Shown one piece after another: positions 47,235-59,006 of a DNA stretch of 64,000 nucleotides (position 1 is the stretch's first letter; each line of letters begins with the position of its first letter). The DNA is taken from positions 1 through 64,000 of the forward strand of contig NC_068937.1 in the NCBI RefSeq assembly GCF_016801865.2. Reading direction: 5' to 3'. The position numbers and the translations under genes are program-made. A model generated the notes under the pieces. That model saw nothing but the letters and a program-made list of their open reading frames with translations, was not told where the DNA came from and did not search any database. This stretch comes from Culex pipiens pallens. Its lineage: Eukaryota > Arthropoda > Insecta > Diptera > Culicidae.

Positions 47235-48510
47235 CCGTAAAACTTTAAGTAATAAGAATACCCAATTATGTCTTTGTTTACATGGCCATTTCTGTGACCA
47301 GTCCTCAAAATTGTATGCAAACTTGTATGGTAAATCTTATGAAAAATACAAAATGAAATGCTTCGAAAACAATAGCGGAATTACATCACAAGATACAGAT
47401 TTTTTTTTTGCAGCAGCTATGCAATTGTATGGCAGCAATGCAAACGGCATAGGCCCCCACAAAACTTTTGCCAAATCTTAAAACTTTTTTTTCTGTTTCC
47501 GTAGAATCGCCTGAAAGGGTTTAACAAATCGCTGCTGGTCCCACCTTACCATCCAAAATGACGTCAGAAAAAAGGAAGAAAGAAAACAACTCAAAATTCA
47601 AGAATATAAAAATTCTATTTTTTTTTTTCAAAAATGAGATATCCTCCAAATCCAAACAACGTTACAGTTTGTCCACGTGCGAACATTGATTAATGGTTTT
47701 CTTTATATTCTTTTGTTCAACAGTTTATGCAGCTAGGTTCGATATGTTCCATGGGTAGAAGAATACACTATCCTTGACCAGGGGCTTATTCACATTGCAA
47801 AATTCGTTCGGAACAGTGAAGGGAAGTAGAGCATTGATACATCTGTCGAATCTGGCACGGGTTCATTTTGATAGTAGAGGGTGCGATTTTGTGCACATCT
47901 ACCCCGACAGTGGCTCTTTAACCATTTTTCCCAAAAATTTAACCTCCGATCAAACTGTTCGATTCACACAGCGATTGAATAGAAGTGCATTGATGTGCTG
48001 ACACTGAGGCGTAATTTATGACTATTTATTTTATTCATCTCGCTCTCTTTCTCGCTGAATTGAGATATTTTCTGATCTTGCATTTGTGCTAGGGTGAAGT
48101 TTACGGGTTTACTGTTAAATTCAAACTCAATTCCGGTTTAGTGAAAATCTTGATGTTGGTTTCAAATTTATTTTTATTTATTTTTATGGAATACAGTTGA
48201 TAAATGAAACAACATGTTGTTTTATTTATTTTTCTTGCTTTGGCATTTAAAGTTTAATGCATTATGAAGTTGGAATGGATTTTATATCTTTACAGCCTTA
48301 AAATCCATTTACACAAAAATATATGTTGATTTGTATAACTAATTACGATTATAACAAAATTGACTTTCACGGAAGCATCTTATTTACACGCTTTTCACAA
48401 AAATCGCTTTTTAATGCTTTCCAAGATGCAGAACCTACTGGGAGGTTTTCAGAATTCAGAAGCAACACCTTGTTTGTCAAGGCTGAATCAATTGACGGAA
48501 ATCACTTGGA
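47235..48510. other. ftz upstream DNA
   Basis: Unique-looking AT-rich DNA upstream of ftz. TTTATG/TTTATT words cluster near 48016-48036; TTTATG is the core of Caudal sites in the Drosophila ftz zebra element, but AT-rich DNA makes such matches weak. A 138-codon + frame at 48323-48739 is rejected as a gene. Confidence 0.4.
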
Positions 48511-48519
48511 CGGCCTTGA
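48477..48519. promoter_or_regulatory. Candidate FTZ-F1 binding sites
   Basis: On the minus strand 48511-48519 reads TCAAGGCCG, a full match to the FTZ-F1 consensus YCAAGGYCR. On the plus strand 48477-48485 reads TCAAGGCTG, one mismatch. They lie about 400-440 bp before the proposed start of ftz transcription. FTZ-F1 binds the Drosophila ftz zebra promoter and is the protein partner of Ftz. The match is seen; the function is inferred. Confidence 0.4.
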
Positions 48520-48878
48520 AAAATCATCTAGACACGCTTATCCAAATGCTTCCCGAAGCTATGTTTACTTATTAACGTTTGTTTACGATCATGCTGTCGG
48601 CACGCTGCTTTGGAAAATAGACACTGTTGAATGGCTCAAGAAATGTCATAAAAACAGTACATGGAAGGCCACGCTCTCATCTTATGTACTATGCACACTG
48701 AACTGCAGTTCTTCTCTTCGTTTGTTGCACCGCTTCTAGCGGACTAGGGTAATAAACGAATTTTTGCCTTCGGAGGGGAAATTTCGGACTGTTTCGTTCT
48801 CCCTTGATCCTTAATGCCTCACAACAGTGATTTACGGATTTCTAGTTTGGCAGAGGGGGACGGAGGCAGATTTTATTG

Positions 48879-48920
48879 TATTTATTTTGTCCTAGTCGTG
48901 TGCCAAACTCGGTGCAGTCG
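48879..48920 (+). promoter_or_regulatory. Candidate ftz core promoter
   Basis: TATTTATT (48879-48886) lies about 30-37 bp before GCAGTCG, whose A at 48916 resembles an insect initiator (TCAGTY). This would give a leader of about 146 nt. Both motifs are imperfect and no DPE-like word stands at +28. Another start nearby is possible. Confidence 0.35.
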
Positions 48921-49061
48921 AAATTGGCGATCGATTTCAGAATTTGAAGTCATTCTAAGTTGAGAAGCGCTTGGGAAAAGTTGTTCCATTCTCGGGTGTC
49001 AACAAAAATAGTGTTTCTTTAAAGTTCCAAGTGCAAAGTAACAAGTTCAAACAGTGCAGCA

Positions 49062-50408
49062 ATGGCAACGGCGTATCCTTACTATTCGGATTACAGTTCG
49101 AACTATTACAACGCCTATCACGGTCAGTTTAGCCAGGATCATCTACAGCCAAACTATTCTTACACGCCAGCTAGTGCACCAATAGGAGCCAATCATTTGA
49201 CTTACCCACTGCACGGTAATCAGTCGACTCCAGAAGAGGAAGTCAGCGGGGCTGCACATGAACAAAGCTTATCAACAAAAGTTGCACATGCAGGCAGCAA
49301 TTATAGCTACTATGCGTCTAATCAATACTACTCGAACCAGTACTACCAGCAACAATTCAACGATCATCATGATTACTACGCGTATCAACGATGCTACCCG
49401 TCTTACAATGGATCCCAGAGTGCACCAGAGGCTGCCAAATCTTCGGAGTACCCATTTCACAGCGAGAATCAAAACAAGATCAGCTCTGAAATCAGTCACG
49501 CTGTTAAGTCGACTGACTACAACTTGATTACACCAACTACAAATGTAACGAAATCAACTGAAAAAGCTCAATCAACGACGCTGAAAAGAAAGTTAGATGA
49601 TCAACCCCAGGACTCACCTGCGTTGCGTGCTTTACTGACGAATCCTGCTAAGAAATTGAGATACAATCCCGGATACAGTACCTGTAATGTCACCAAAATC
49701 ATGTCACCAATCAGCGATCGAACTGTTCCAGAGATAGTCCCGCCTTCGCCAAATAAAACAGAGGATAGTATTGACAGCTTTCTGGACTGTGCTACCGATA
49801 CCACTCAAAACATCAACTTTTCGCTGAATCACTCTGCTGGCACTCCCTCCAAATTGCTGAACTATGATGGCGTCAGTACTCCGCCTTCATCGCCGAAAGA
49901 TGCAGATTTTGCAGTGTCATCCTTGCCATCAGATTATTCGACAAGCCAGCAAAGTAACGAAGGTAGCATTACAATTCAAAATTTCCACCTGCAACAATGT
50001 ACTCATCCATATTTTTTCCTCTTATTTTCCACAGATACACCCAAAGAGTCATCCAAAAGAACGCGCCAATCTTACTCCCGGCAACAAACGTTGGTTCTCG
50101 AGAAAGAGTTCCACATGAATAAGTACCTCACAAGGCGACGTCGCATCGAGATCGCAAATATCCTTAAATTATCTGAGCGTCAGGTTAAAATTTGGTTCCA
50201 AAATCGACGAATGAAAGCGAAAAAGGATCAAGGAACCGCTAGCCCTGAACTTCCGTTTGAGGAAACTGTCTGTCCAACTTATCTTCATCCGCACAACATG
50301 TTACCTCAGGTGGAGCAAAGCCAAAGTCACCAGCAATCACAGTACGGCTACTACGAACCGCAATTGCCGCCAAGCAGTACTTATCAGTATTATCCGGCAG
50401 CAATTTAA
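49062..50408 (+). CDS. ftz: Fushi tarazu homeodomain protein
   Basis: Nuclear Hox-derived transcription factor; in Drosophila it acts with FTZ-F1 in pair-rule patterning and later in the nervous system. The spliced protein is 424 residues: exon 1 is 49062-49962, a 72-nt intron spans 49963-50034, and exon 2 is 50035-50408. The N-terminus is rich in Tyr, Asn, Gln and Ser. LRALL (188-192), followed by TNPAKKLRY, is the nuclear-receptor box that contacts FTZ-F1 in flies. STPPSSP (272-278) matches a conserved Ftz stretch. The homeodomain (307-366) opens SKRTRQSYSRQQT and has WFQNRRMKAKKD with Gln50 and Asn51. No YPWM motif is present, as in Drosophila Ftz. The ATG follows CAGCA and starts the only long frame. 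Antp and Scr are excluded by the LRALL box, missing YPWM and RRMKAKKD ending. Confidence 0.95.
   Translation: MATAYPYYSDYSSNYYNAYHGQFSQDHLQPNYSYTPASAPIGANHLTYPLHGNQSTPEEEVSGAAHEQSLSTKVAHAGSNYSYYASNQYYSNQYYQQQFNDHHDYYAYQRCYPSYNGSQSAPEAAKSSEYPFHSENQNKISSEISHAVKSTDYNLITPTTNVTKSTEKAQSTTLKRKLDDQPQDSPALRALLTNPAKKLRYNPGYSTCNVTKIMSPISDRTVPEIVPPSPNKTEDSIDSFLDCATDTTQNINFSLNHSAGTPSKLLNYDGVSTPPSSPKDADFAVSSLPSDYSTSQQSNEGSITIQNFHLQQCTHPYFFLLFSTDTPKESSKRTRQSYSRQQTLVLEKEFHMNKYLTRRRRIEIANILKLSERQVKIWFQNRRMKAKKDQGTASPELPFEETVCPTYLHPHNMLPQVEQSQSHQQSQYGYYEPQLPPSSTYQYYPAAI
49963..50034 (+). other. ftz: ftz intron, 72 nt, frame-preserving
   Basis: GTAGCA donor and a pyrimidine-rich acceptor ending TTTTCCACAG, in phase 1. 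It is placed just before the homeobox, where the single Drosophila ftz intron also lies. Translation of this stretch (FHLQQCTHPYFFLLFS) is unlike the surrounding protein. Its length divides by three and it has no stop, so unspliced RNA would still be open. Removal joins GAA-G to AT to give Asp301. Confidence 0.85.
50052..50231 (+). other. ftz: ftz homeobox
   Basis: Sixty codons encoding the three-helix homeodomain, entirely in exon 2. Helix 3 reads ERQVKIWFQNRRMK. The basic arm KRTRQ and TRRRRIEIA are of Antp class. Gln at position 50 predicts TAATTG/TAATTA-type sites. Differences from Drosophila Ftz include Q11, V15, M22, L26, I38, K39 and A56. Confidence 0.95.
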
Positions 50409-50625
50409 AAAATATATTTGCTGAAAATGATCAAGTTCGTTCCAATGCGTAACTCGTAACCATTTTCGTTCGATATTGTTTATTAAGCCAAATCGTGATG
50501 CCTTAACTTTGTATCAAATATGTTCCTGAGTCCTGTAATGTTAAAAGCCTAGTGTGATTTAATTGTAATCGTGTAAATATTGTAACATAAGATTGTTTAG
50601 AAATATATATGTATACATAACTTCA
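50409..50625 (+). other. ftz: ftz 3' UTR, approximate
   Basis: AT-rich sequence after the TAA stop. No AATAAA is present in the first 200 bases; the variant AATATA at 50602-50607 is the nearest poly(A)-signal-like word. The end is an estimate. Confidence 0.4.
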
Positions 50626-53600
50626 TATGAATATACGCAGCATTGTACTTTACTAATTACGATTATCTATCCTCATCCTCGTGGTGTGACATACCGACTG
50701 CCCCTGGTGAGATATTTTGTTTGTTTTTTGTTCCTGCCACTCCACGAACTACCGCTGTTTCTGTTTATGTTCACAGCATACAAGCCAAACCCAAAGCCTA
50801 AACGAAAAACCAAGAGAAGCAGCATGAACAAATGGTTTTCATGAGGTTCACACCATGCTTCCCCAGTCTTTGAAGGAGGGATAGGGGAAACGACAAGTAC
50901 ACCTCAATCCTACAGCAGGCAGTGATTGCCGTTTTAGGAATCATTCCCAAATCACGTGGAAACTTTTTTGCGGAATTCAAGAAACCCCTCTCATTTTGTG
51001 AAGTATTGTTCAAAGATCGACCACGGGCTACTAGTTACCATCTCTCTTTCCTATGTAGTGACTACGTGATTTGTGAATGACCCCTCCAAAAAACAATTTG
51101 GATTTACAATGTGTTGCGATATTATACTAGTTTTTACAAATCAACAAAGAGGTTTTTTGTACAATATTACTATTACAGTATTGGTTTTGTACAGCATATC
51201 GCGTCATAATCGTGCTATCCTGTCGCCCGTGTTTTTTTTATTTCTTGCAACGTGTAAACTCGTCATATAAAATGTTGTTCTGATAAAATTTGGAACGGAC
51301 AGTTCTGACAATATAATCCCGTTGCTATTTATCACACTTGCATGTACTCTCGTAATTTGTTTTAATTACCTAATTGAAACTCGGAACTCCGGCAATCAAA
51401 ATTTAGAATTTAGCTTACTCCAAACTTTGATTATTCATGATTAAATATTCAAACACACCTTTTGTCAAACATCATCAAGTTACCACGTCAAATTTGGACT
51501 CATTTTAATGATCCGTATAATAATAGTTTTTTTATGCGCAACCACACTTTGAACGACCACAAGGTATTTAAAATAGATTTTTAAATCAATTTTGACAAAT
51601 TTGCATTACGGACTTTTTGAACGGGGAACCATTCTTGAGCCATCGTTGAATGTCGTCTTGTCATTTTTTGCGTTAAAATAAAAAAAAAAACAAATCAGGA
51701 ATTATTTTTTTTAATTTGATGATCTCTTTTAAACATAAGGCGTAGTGCTTTAAATCCCTATTAAAATTCGATAAGGAATCTGAAACCAAACTGTTCAACT
51801 TCGGTTTCACCACATGCAAACAGCATTTCAAAAGGGGCCGTGCTTGGAACAAGCAATGGCCAAATGAATTCGTCAAAAATGCAGCGCACTGGATGATTGG
51901 CATTTTTTCCCTGAGGATTATCCTGAGGATTTTGTTAAAATCGCAAGAAAAAAGTAGGAGGGAAGAATCATGAAGATTATCGTACTAGTAAAATGGCTGC
52001 TGTTGAACGAAAGTTTGGAAACAGGGGTCAACAATACTTGAAGCAGTTTTGATATGACACGTCGCTTTGATGAAAGTACCTATAATAATTTTATTTTTTC
52101 TTTTCTTTTCAGAGCTCCGAGGATTTTTAGGCAATTGTAAGTAGCTGTTATTACTCAAATGTAAATTTCTTCATACAATAACATGCTGGTGATATTCAAA
52201 ATACAAGGCGAAATTATGTGTGGTGTAATGGTTTTGGAATGTTAACCAAAACTTGCATTGTTTACTCAAAATGAAAGCAACTAACAACCTTCAAACAGAT
52301 GCTCTGAAATTTGAGCTTCATCCTCGTACCATTGTGGTGGTAGCGATCTTTCTGCACGAAGTGATTACTGACGCTCACTCTACTATATCACCAACAAAAG
52401 GACCGACTCGGAGAGCTGAAATAATCATATTCAACACCAGTGGTTGAAAATTGAAAAATTTTAATGACCGTATACTTTAAACTAAATGTGATCGTTATCA
52501 GCTACTTTTTCATCAAAAAGTTAAGTTCAACTTTGTTTAAAATTTCATTTTTTTCATCCTTCCTTTCTGCGGCAACCGGAGACCGGAGAACAAGACCGGC
52601 ATTGCTACACACAGGCTGAAATATATACGTTTGATACGTAGCGCAAAAACGGAGTCCACTCCACTGAAACGGAATCAGCACATGAACAACTAAAACAACA
52701 GAGAAGATGAATTCTAATTAATTTTAACCGTGTCGTAAGATTTATCTCCTTCTCCGCTCTCGACGAAAGAGTAAGAACAACGGGTCGGCTTTTTAATCAT
52801 TTTTCTGATTTGAATTTTCCATTTTTTTTCTCTCGCTCTGCATATCTCCAGAAACTTTGCGTTTTGGGAACCTGATAGCTCCGGTGGCCGAAAAATAAAA
52901 GATAGTTTTAAGGAGAATGCAAAATTCACAAGCTTCCCTCGGTTCACAAAATTCCTGCCGTTGACCAATTGGAACTCGATCTTCCTCACTTAGGTTAGAC
53001 GGCGGCCCTTTTGGTCCAAAAGAGGATACACTGAGATAAAAGCTCGCATTAATCCATAAATTTAAAAATCAGCCGCAAAACCGTCAAAGCAAAGCTTAAA
53101 AGAGCATAAATAACACTAGAGTTGGAAACAATTCCCATATAAATTAGTGCATGTTTTCAGTTTCCTCCGTTTGATTTTATCCTATAAAGTATCACACGTC
53201 CACGCCACCCGTTTGGTCGTGCCTTCTGGTTGTCGTGTGACGCTTATACAAACGCAATAAATTAAATATTAAATAATTTTTAACCTAATAAATTAAATGG
53301 CCTCTTTTCGTTTTCATCTCCCATGTTCTTTATGTTCCGTCGTCATGAGAGCTACTGCTGAATGAAGGCACAGGTAGTATTGTTATCCTCCGATCATTCA
53401 CAAAAAAAGACGCACTAGCTCTTCTAAAGTGGACAAGGGAAGAAGTCATGTACAAGGTACAACGGACCTTCTCGCTTTGGGTGTACCTCTAGCAATGAAG
53501 CATAAAAAAGGTTTCTGTTTTCTTGAGGTAGGAACACACAACAGTTTCCTGAGCGCCTCCAACGATTAGATATAGTGCTTTAACTGTCGCTGCTCTATCA

Positions 53601-54879
53601 TTTGACTATAAATATTGGAAATTCCCAAAACGACGTGCGCGATGAAAATGAAGAAATAAATTATAAACTTCAACAAATTATTGTTATTTATTAGCATAGC
53701 ATTTCGAGCCTTTTACAGGTTTCAAGTTGAACCACGGAATAAATTAAGGGCATAAAAAACGCACACTCTTCGTGGTTCCGTTTGTCTGATAATATGTTAA
53801 ACTACGCTCTTTAAGGTTTTCAATAATATTTTGTAGGGCATTTGCTGAAAAAAAAAAACAAACTTTCGTTGTGGGTTCCGTCAACTCCAGATGCTATTGA
53901 ATTCATTTCATGTTTCTGTTTCCGGTACAATTTTGTGACCGTTCGATTTGAATCGACCTTAATGCAAGCAGACAATATTTCCCTAAATTGGAAATCCTAC
54001 CATAGACCGACGCACACGATGATTAATGAACCTCGTACTCAGGTCCGTATCGCACCCATGGCATTCCTGCAATAGTTGAAGCCAGAACGGGTGTTAAAAA
54101 GCCACACAGGCGAATCCGACAACACGCAAAAATATTTCAATAAAACAATCAGTCTAAACCGAAACATGACAGCAACAACAAACGAACAGCGAATGCCTTC
54201 ACATCCATACGTTGCGCGGAAGAGTTCCGTTCACGCCCTCACTCCAGCAAATAGAGCAAAAAAAGTAAATTTGGAATTTTGCAATTTCTTATTTTCAAGA
54301 TTAATGACACGCTGAAAGCGAAACTCGGCTGACGTTGACGAGACACCACATTCGAAAATCGATAACGGATCTCCTCTAGCGTTTCAAAAGGGGGATTGAT
54401 TTTTCCGAGCATTTTGGGTGTTTTCTCAAACCAAACCATCTGTGCCAACAACGGTTGGCTAGAACATGTCCTGATGAAATTCTGCTTCACCAGTGTGGCC
54501 ATCTATGAATTGCTAGTGGAACAATGGTGAAGGATCATTGAAAAGCTTTTAAGGATTCGATGTGTGATTCTTATTGGATAAATTCCAGTTATAAATAAAA
54601 TTTAAAAATTATGTCATCAGTGAGAAAGATGTATTTATAGGGAGGAAATAAATCAGTTCATTTGCGTAATTTTCTACCTGAATATTGTTTCATGACATTT
54701 CGTTTTGGGAAACCAAACTTTTCATTTTAACAAGTCAAAGAAGTCATGTTTTTCCTTTTGTAATCCTTTTATATTTTTCATCAATTTTTCTTTTTCAATT
54801 CGACAGCGAAATGAAATATACAAGATCAGCAAATAGTTCTGCTTCTCTAAACAGATTTTGGAGAAAAAACAATAGCCTA
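50626..54879. other. ftz downstream DNA, no gene seen
   Basis: Mostly unique non-coding sequence with few repeats. Frames of 60-91 codons occur on both strands without domains. In Drosophila, ftz and Scr control elements intermingle near ftz, so enhancers may lie here, but no specific motif cluster stood out. Confidence 0.45.
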
Positions 54880-55028
54880 CACAAAAAAAAAGTTGAATTT
54901 TGGAATGTTGAAAATTTGATTGGTGTGAACCTGAAAGTTCACCAATTCCTGATGTAATATTACACATTTTTTGCCACAAAATCTGTCACCATTTCCTGAT
55001 GAATGTTACCATCATTTTTTTTTGTGTG
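54880..55028. mobile_element. CACA-type MITE, 149 bp
   Basis: The ends CACAAAAAAAAAGTTG and CATCATTTTTTTTTGTGTG form inverted repeats with TA on both sides (54878, 55029). The interior repeats the motif ATGTAATATTACACATTTTT shared with the 46324 element. No coding capacity. Confidence 0.75.
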
Positions 55029-55359
55029 TACCAAAATAACGTAATTCTTAGGAATTTCAAGTAAAAGCTTTCCCGTAAATTAGGAAGGCACAAGCAATAT
55101 TCATTTTAGTAAATCAGTATTTATTTCGATTGTTTTAATGTAGGTCAGCTTTTTTTCATATTTTGTTTGACCTGTTGGCTGCCTCACAAATAACAAAACA
55201 AAATGTTACGTGTCCCAATGCCGCAATTTTGGCCATTATCATAAAAAATACACCATCATCTCTTTGGGGCATTTTTGGAGTTTTAGCATTTTTGGAGGAT
55301 TTTTGGGAAGAGACCTCAATATTAATTGTTAACGTTAATCAAAATTAAAAAAAATTAGA

Positions 55360-55610
55360 TTCGATTATCCAAAGTAAAGAATTTTGGCGAGGACTTCGGA
55401 TAATCGATTACGGACTGAATAAGAAATCTTGGGGGAATTCTTATATGTTTGTCAGGTTTTTGATTTGGTCCTATTTCCATTCAATCTCCTGTTTCTCACT
55501 GCGTAAAAACGTTATTTTGCAATCTTTGAATCGTTGTTCACTTCCTTTTAGGATTTTTTTTACTTGATATCAGTTGAAAACGTATTTTAGGAACTGTTAT
55601 TTCCAGAAAT
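55360..55610. repeat. Relics of two MITE families
   Basis: 55355-55420 contains GATTCGATTATCC and CTTCGGATAATCGATTACGG, the end of the pogo-like family at 27824. From 55434 GGGGGAATTCTTATATGTTTGTCAGG and AGTTGAAAACGTATTTTAGG resemble a diverged GGGGAA MITE. Confidence 0.55.
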
Positions 55611-56626
55611 GATTCTTTGTTGTTTTTTTAATGTTTCAATTTGCTTTTATACAAGTTTGTATAGAAAATAAATGTTGCTATAAACCACTAGATACAACTA
55701 AATAATGTGGTTTTATGTGTTGTTGGTTTCAACCTTAACCTTACGTTGTAATGCTGTATTTTTTTTTATTCTTGAAATCAGCACACTTTGAATGGCGGAC
55801 TTTCCCATGATATCTTTTATGTTTTGTAGGGAGAAATTCGCTGAAATTGTTCAATTTTTTACACCATTAATTTAAATATCACGTTTTATTTTCTTGTTCA
55901 TCAAACCACGTGGAAATTCCTTATATCGCTTTCTACTTTCATGCTTAACAAGCTACGTGGAAATTCCATTGGAAATTTGCTATTTAGAGACGCAAAAATA
56001 CTTAAAAGCAAAGCATGTTACCGTAAATAATCCAATCATGGTGACAATTAACTGCAAACCCTTATTCAAAAACAGCAGGCCCAATGTAAAACGATTAAAA
56101 GCTGATCCTTTTCTTCAAAACAAACAGCACTTTCTGGAAGTGTCACAGGCTATTGCAAATTTAGTGAGCATCAGGTAATTGTGCCGAAAAGGGTTCAAGA
56201 TGTAAAATTACCTGCAATTAGCACGTCTGAACATATGCAAGGTCACAGAGGCTTTACTATCTGCTCGCACTTGTCGTTGCTAAACTGAAAGCAACTACAA
56301 AACGTTTCTTGCTTGCTTTTGGCAAAAATTGGCTTTATAAACGCCCCTTTGCCGGCTTACAAGGGCGCATGCGTATCACTAGACCAATAATTTTTATTCC
56401 TTGAGTGAAAGAGTACGATATGTCTATCTGTAAACACTATCATTTCAGGAATTTCATCGGGTTCGAATTTTGGATCAGTTTTTATTATTTTTGGTAATAA
56501 TTATATCGGAAAAATGTTTTGTATGTTTTTGAAAGACTTTAAACATATTACAAAAAGTCAAAGTTTTCATTTATTATTTTGAAAATTTTGACAGCAATTG
56601 CTATTTTCTTTAAGATTTTTTTAGCT
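55611..56626. other. Non-coding stretch, no gene seen
   Basis: A 94-codon + frame at 55894-56178 has no recognisable domain. No repeats stood out. Confidence 0.45.
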
Positions 56627-57180
56627 AAATATCCTTGTGAAAGCCTCCATTTAGTCTATTCGTTGTTATAATGATAATTTAGAAATCAACAAAAGAATTT
56701 ACATAAGGGTGCCCGGAAAATTGACCCCCTGCTCTACAAGCGCAAAATGTTTTTTTTTTGGGTTATTTTAAGCTTCTGTGCAAATTTTGAGCTAAATTGG
56801 TTGAGTTTAACCGATTGAAAAAAAATGTTCGTACAAAAATTACTTTTTTAAATCGCTAAGAACTTTTCAGGATCGTGTTTTACTGCTTTGGTATGTTCTA
56901 CAAAAATATCCTTGTGAAAGCCTCCATTTAGTCTATTCGTTGTTATAATGATAATTTAGAAATCAACAAAAGAATTTACATAAGGGTGCCCGGAAAATTG
57001 ACCCCCTGCTCTACAAGCGCAAAATGTTTTTTTTTTGGGTTATTTTAAGCTTCTGTGCAAATTTTGAGCTAAATTGGTTGAGTTTAACCGATTGAAAAAA
57101 AATGTTCGTACAAAAATTACTTTTTTAAATCGCTAAGAACTTTTCAGGATCGTGTTTTACTGCTTTGGTATGTTCTACAA
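56627..57180. repeat. Perfect 277-bp tandem duplication
   Basis: 56627-56903 and 56904-57180 are identical on base-by-base reading, including long T and A runs. The unit contains GGTGCCCGGAAAATTGACCC. Absence of any difference means a very recent event or an assembly artefact. Confidence 0.93.
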
Positions 57181-58156
57181 AGTTGTAGAGCAATACATTT
57201 CCAATCTGAATCTCACTTTTGGGAATATTTTGAAGCAAGTAGCGCACCGTGCAGACCAAACCGTTAGATAATAAGGTTCTCCATACATTTTTTCGGTTTT
57301 TCTCATACAAACTTCACCTTCGAGTATCAATGAGTAAATTTTGACCGATTTTGCTCATATTTGGCGCAGAGTCCTAACATAGCTCATGGAACAAAATTCA
57401 TTCTAGGCACCCTAATGTACATTTTCTAAGCGAACAAATATAAATAAATTTATATTTTCTCTACCGCATAGATTTCTATGCAAGTAGTTCTTTTAAAAGG
57501 CTGATTCTCAATTGATTAATAAATCTACTTGTATTTTTAATCTAAATGGTTTGACGAACGATGTTAAATCTTGTATAATAAAGCAATTTTTATTTTAGTT
57601 ATAGGTATAATATCTTTTTTTTTTTTTTTTGGTGTATTAATGCAAAAATCTTCATATTTTTATAATTCGAAAAAAAAATATTTTCAATTATAACATCTCT
57701 AACCTATGGTAACTTTTAATATGGGACAGTGGTGAAATGTATTTCATATACATTCATTTATACAAAATATTAAGCTAATCACAAATAGTGATTTCTTAGC
57801 TCACCACTGACACTGACACACACTGACCAACAAAAAATTACAAAAATTGACTGCTGGAGAATTAGCGCGATTTGTCGCTGTTGCACACGAACAAAAATTT
57901 GCATGCAATATGTGGGAGTAGCGAACAGCACTAATTCTCCATACAAACTTTGGAGAAAAACCATTCGGCCCTGTCTAAATATTTTGGAAAAATTCAAAGG
58001 GCACGTGATTCTGAGGACCGCAAACTCCATGCTCCCCTTCGAGTTGAGTCTTCGCAGGAATTTTGTTGGTCGGTGTAATCGTATTTGTTTTGTTGAAACT
58101 TTGACTGACATGTTCTGTAAAAAGCTGCCGATTTAATGTTTCATCCACCAATCTGA
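57181..58156. other. Non-coding stretch, no gene seen
   Basis: AT-rich with a T run near 57618. Overlapping opposite frames near 57779-58136 have no family match. Confidence 0.45.
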
Positions 58157-58350
58157 TGAAGTTAACGGTGCACATCATCCAGAGTTTTTTAATCATGATT
58201 TTTGTTACCAAAATTTCAGTAACTTTAAAGCTGCGGGAACTATGGACATAATTTTTTCATACCCTAAACTAGTAAAAGCAAAATATCGTAAACTAGTGTC
58301 TACAACATTTTTGTTTACCATCAGTTTGTTGCAGGATTGAGTCCGTAAGT
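58157..58350. repeat. Uninterrupted copy of the repeat split at 40975
   Basis: GGTGCACATCATCCAG at the left and GTTGCAGGATTGAGTCCGTAA at the right correspond to the sequences on either side of the 2.25-kb TIR element. It serves as an approximate empty-site reference. The middle is diverged. Confidence 0.55.
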
Positions 58351-58510
58351 TCCACAGTTTTGGAACGGATGTATTAAAAAGACAAAGTGTTTAATTTCGA
58401 GCGCATCAACCAGAATTATCAAGCACTATAGCCCCAGAAACTAGGTTTAGTTGTTCCACCCTTGACTGAAGTTATTATGAAATTTCAATGAATTTAATTT
58501 ATTTATTTTT

Positions 58511-58841
58511 CACTTTATAACTTTTCTTCAAAAAAGTTTTCCTATACCCGATGAAACTTTCTCAAATTAGAAATTTCTTATAAGTTTTGATCGGGGAAAC
58601 AACTTTATAGAACATCGCAAAGCGCTTGGAGTTAGTCCCGGAAAGATACAGGTTAATTTTTAGAGCACGTTACATTTTTTTCTATACTTTAAACAATATC
58701 CTGAATCTTTTTGGGATCAATTCCTATCGTTTTGCGATGTTCTACAATGTTGTTCCACTGATTAAAATTTATAAGAAACTTAAGAATAGGATAAACTGCT
58801 AGGGTTTTGGGAAACTTTTTCCTAAGAAGCGGTATAAAGTG
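58511..58841. repeat. Foldback element 6, short
   Basis: CACTTTATAACTTTTCTTC at 58511 is mirrored by GAAGCGGTATAAAGTG ending at 58841, and AGAACATCGCAAAGCGCT by CGTTTTGCGATGTTCT. The arms are about 115 bp with clear divergence, around a spacer of about 100 bp. Confidence 0.75.
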
Positions 58842-59006
58842 AAAGTTCTCGATGGTAATTTTTTCACAAGGTACATACTAACTTCAGGTCAATGGTGGAA
58901 GCACTAAACCTTTGCTCGAAAATTACGGTTGATGCGCACGAAATTATACACTTTTGTCTTTTTCATATATCCGTGAACCACGCTACTCTACGCCTCATTC
59001 TTCATA

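Noticed and set aside
48323..48739. 138-codon + frame upstream of ftz
   Set aside because: No domain, and it lies in the expected proximal control region of ftz with FTZ-F1-like sites.
49062..50408. Alternative identity as Antp, Scr or zen
   Set aside because: No YPWM, presence of the LRALL box and STPPSSP, RRMKAKKD ending and SKRTRQSY start fit Ftz best. Zen differs strongly in helix 1.
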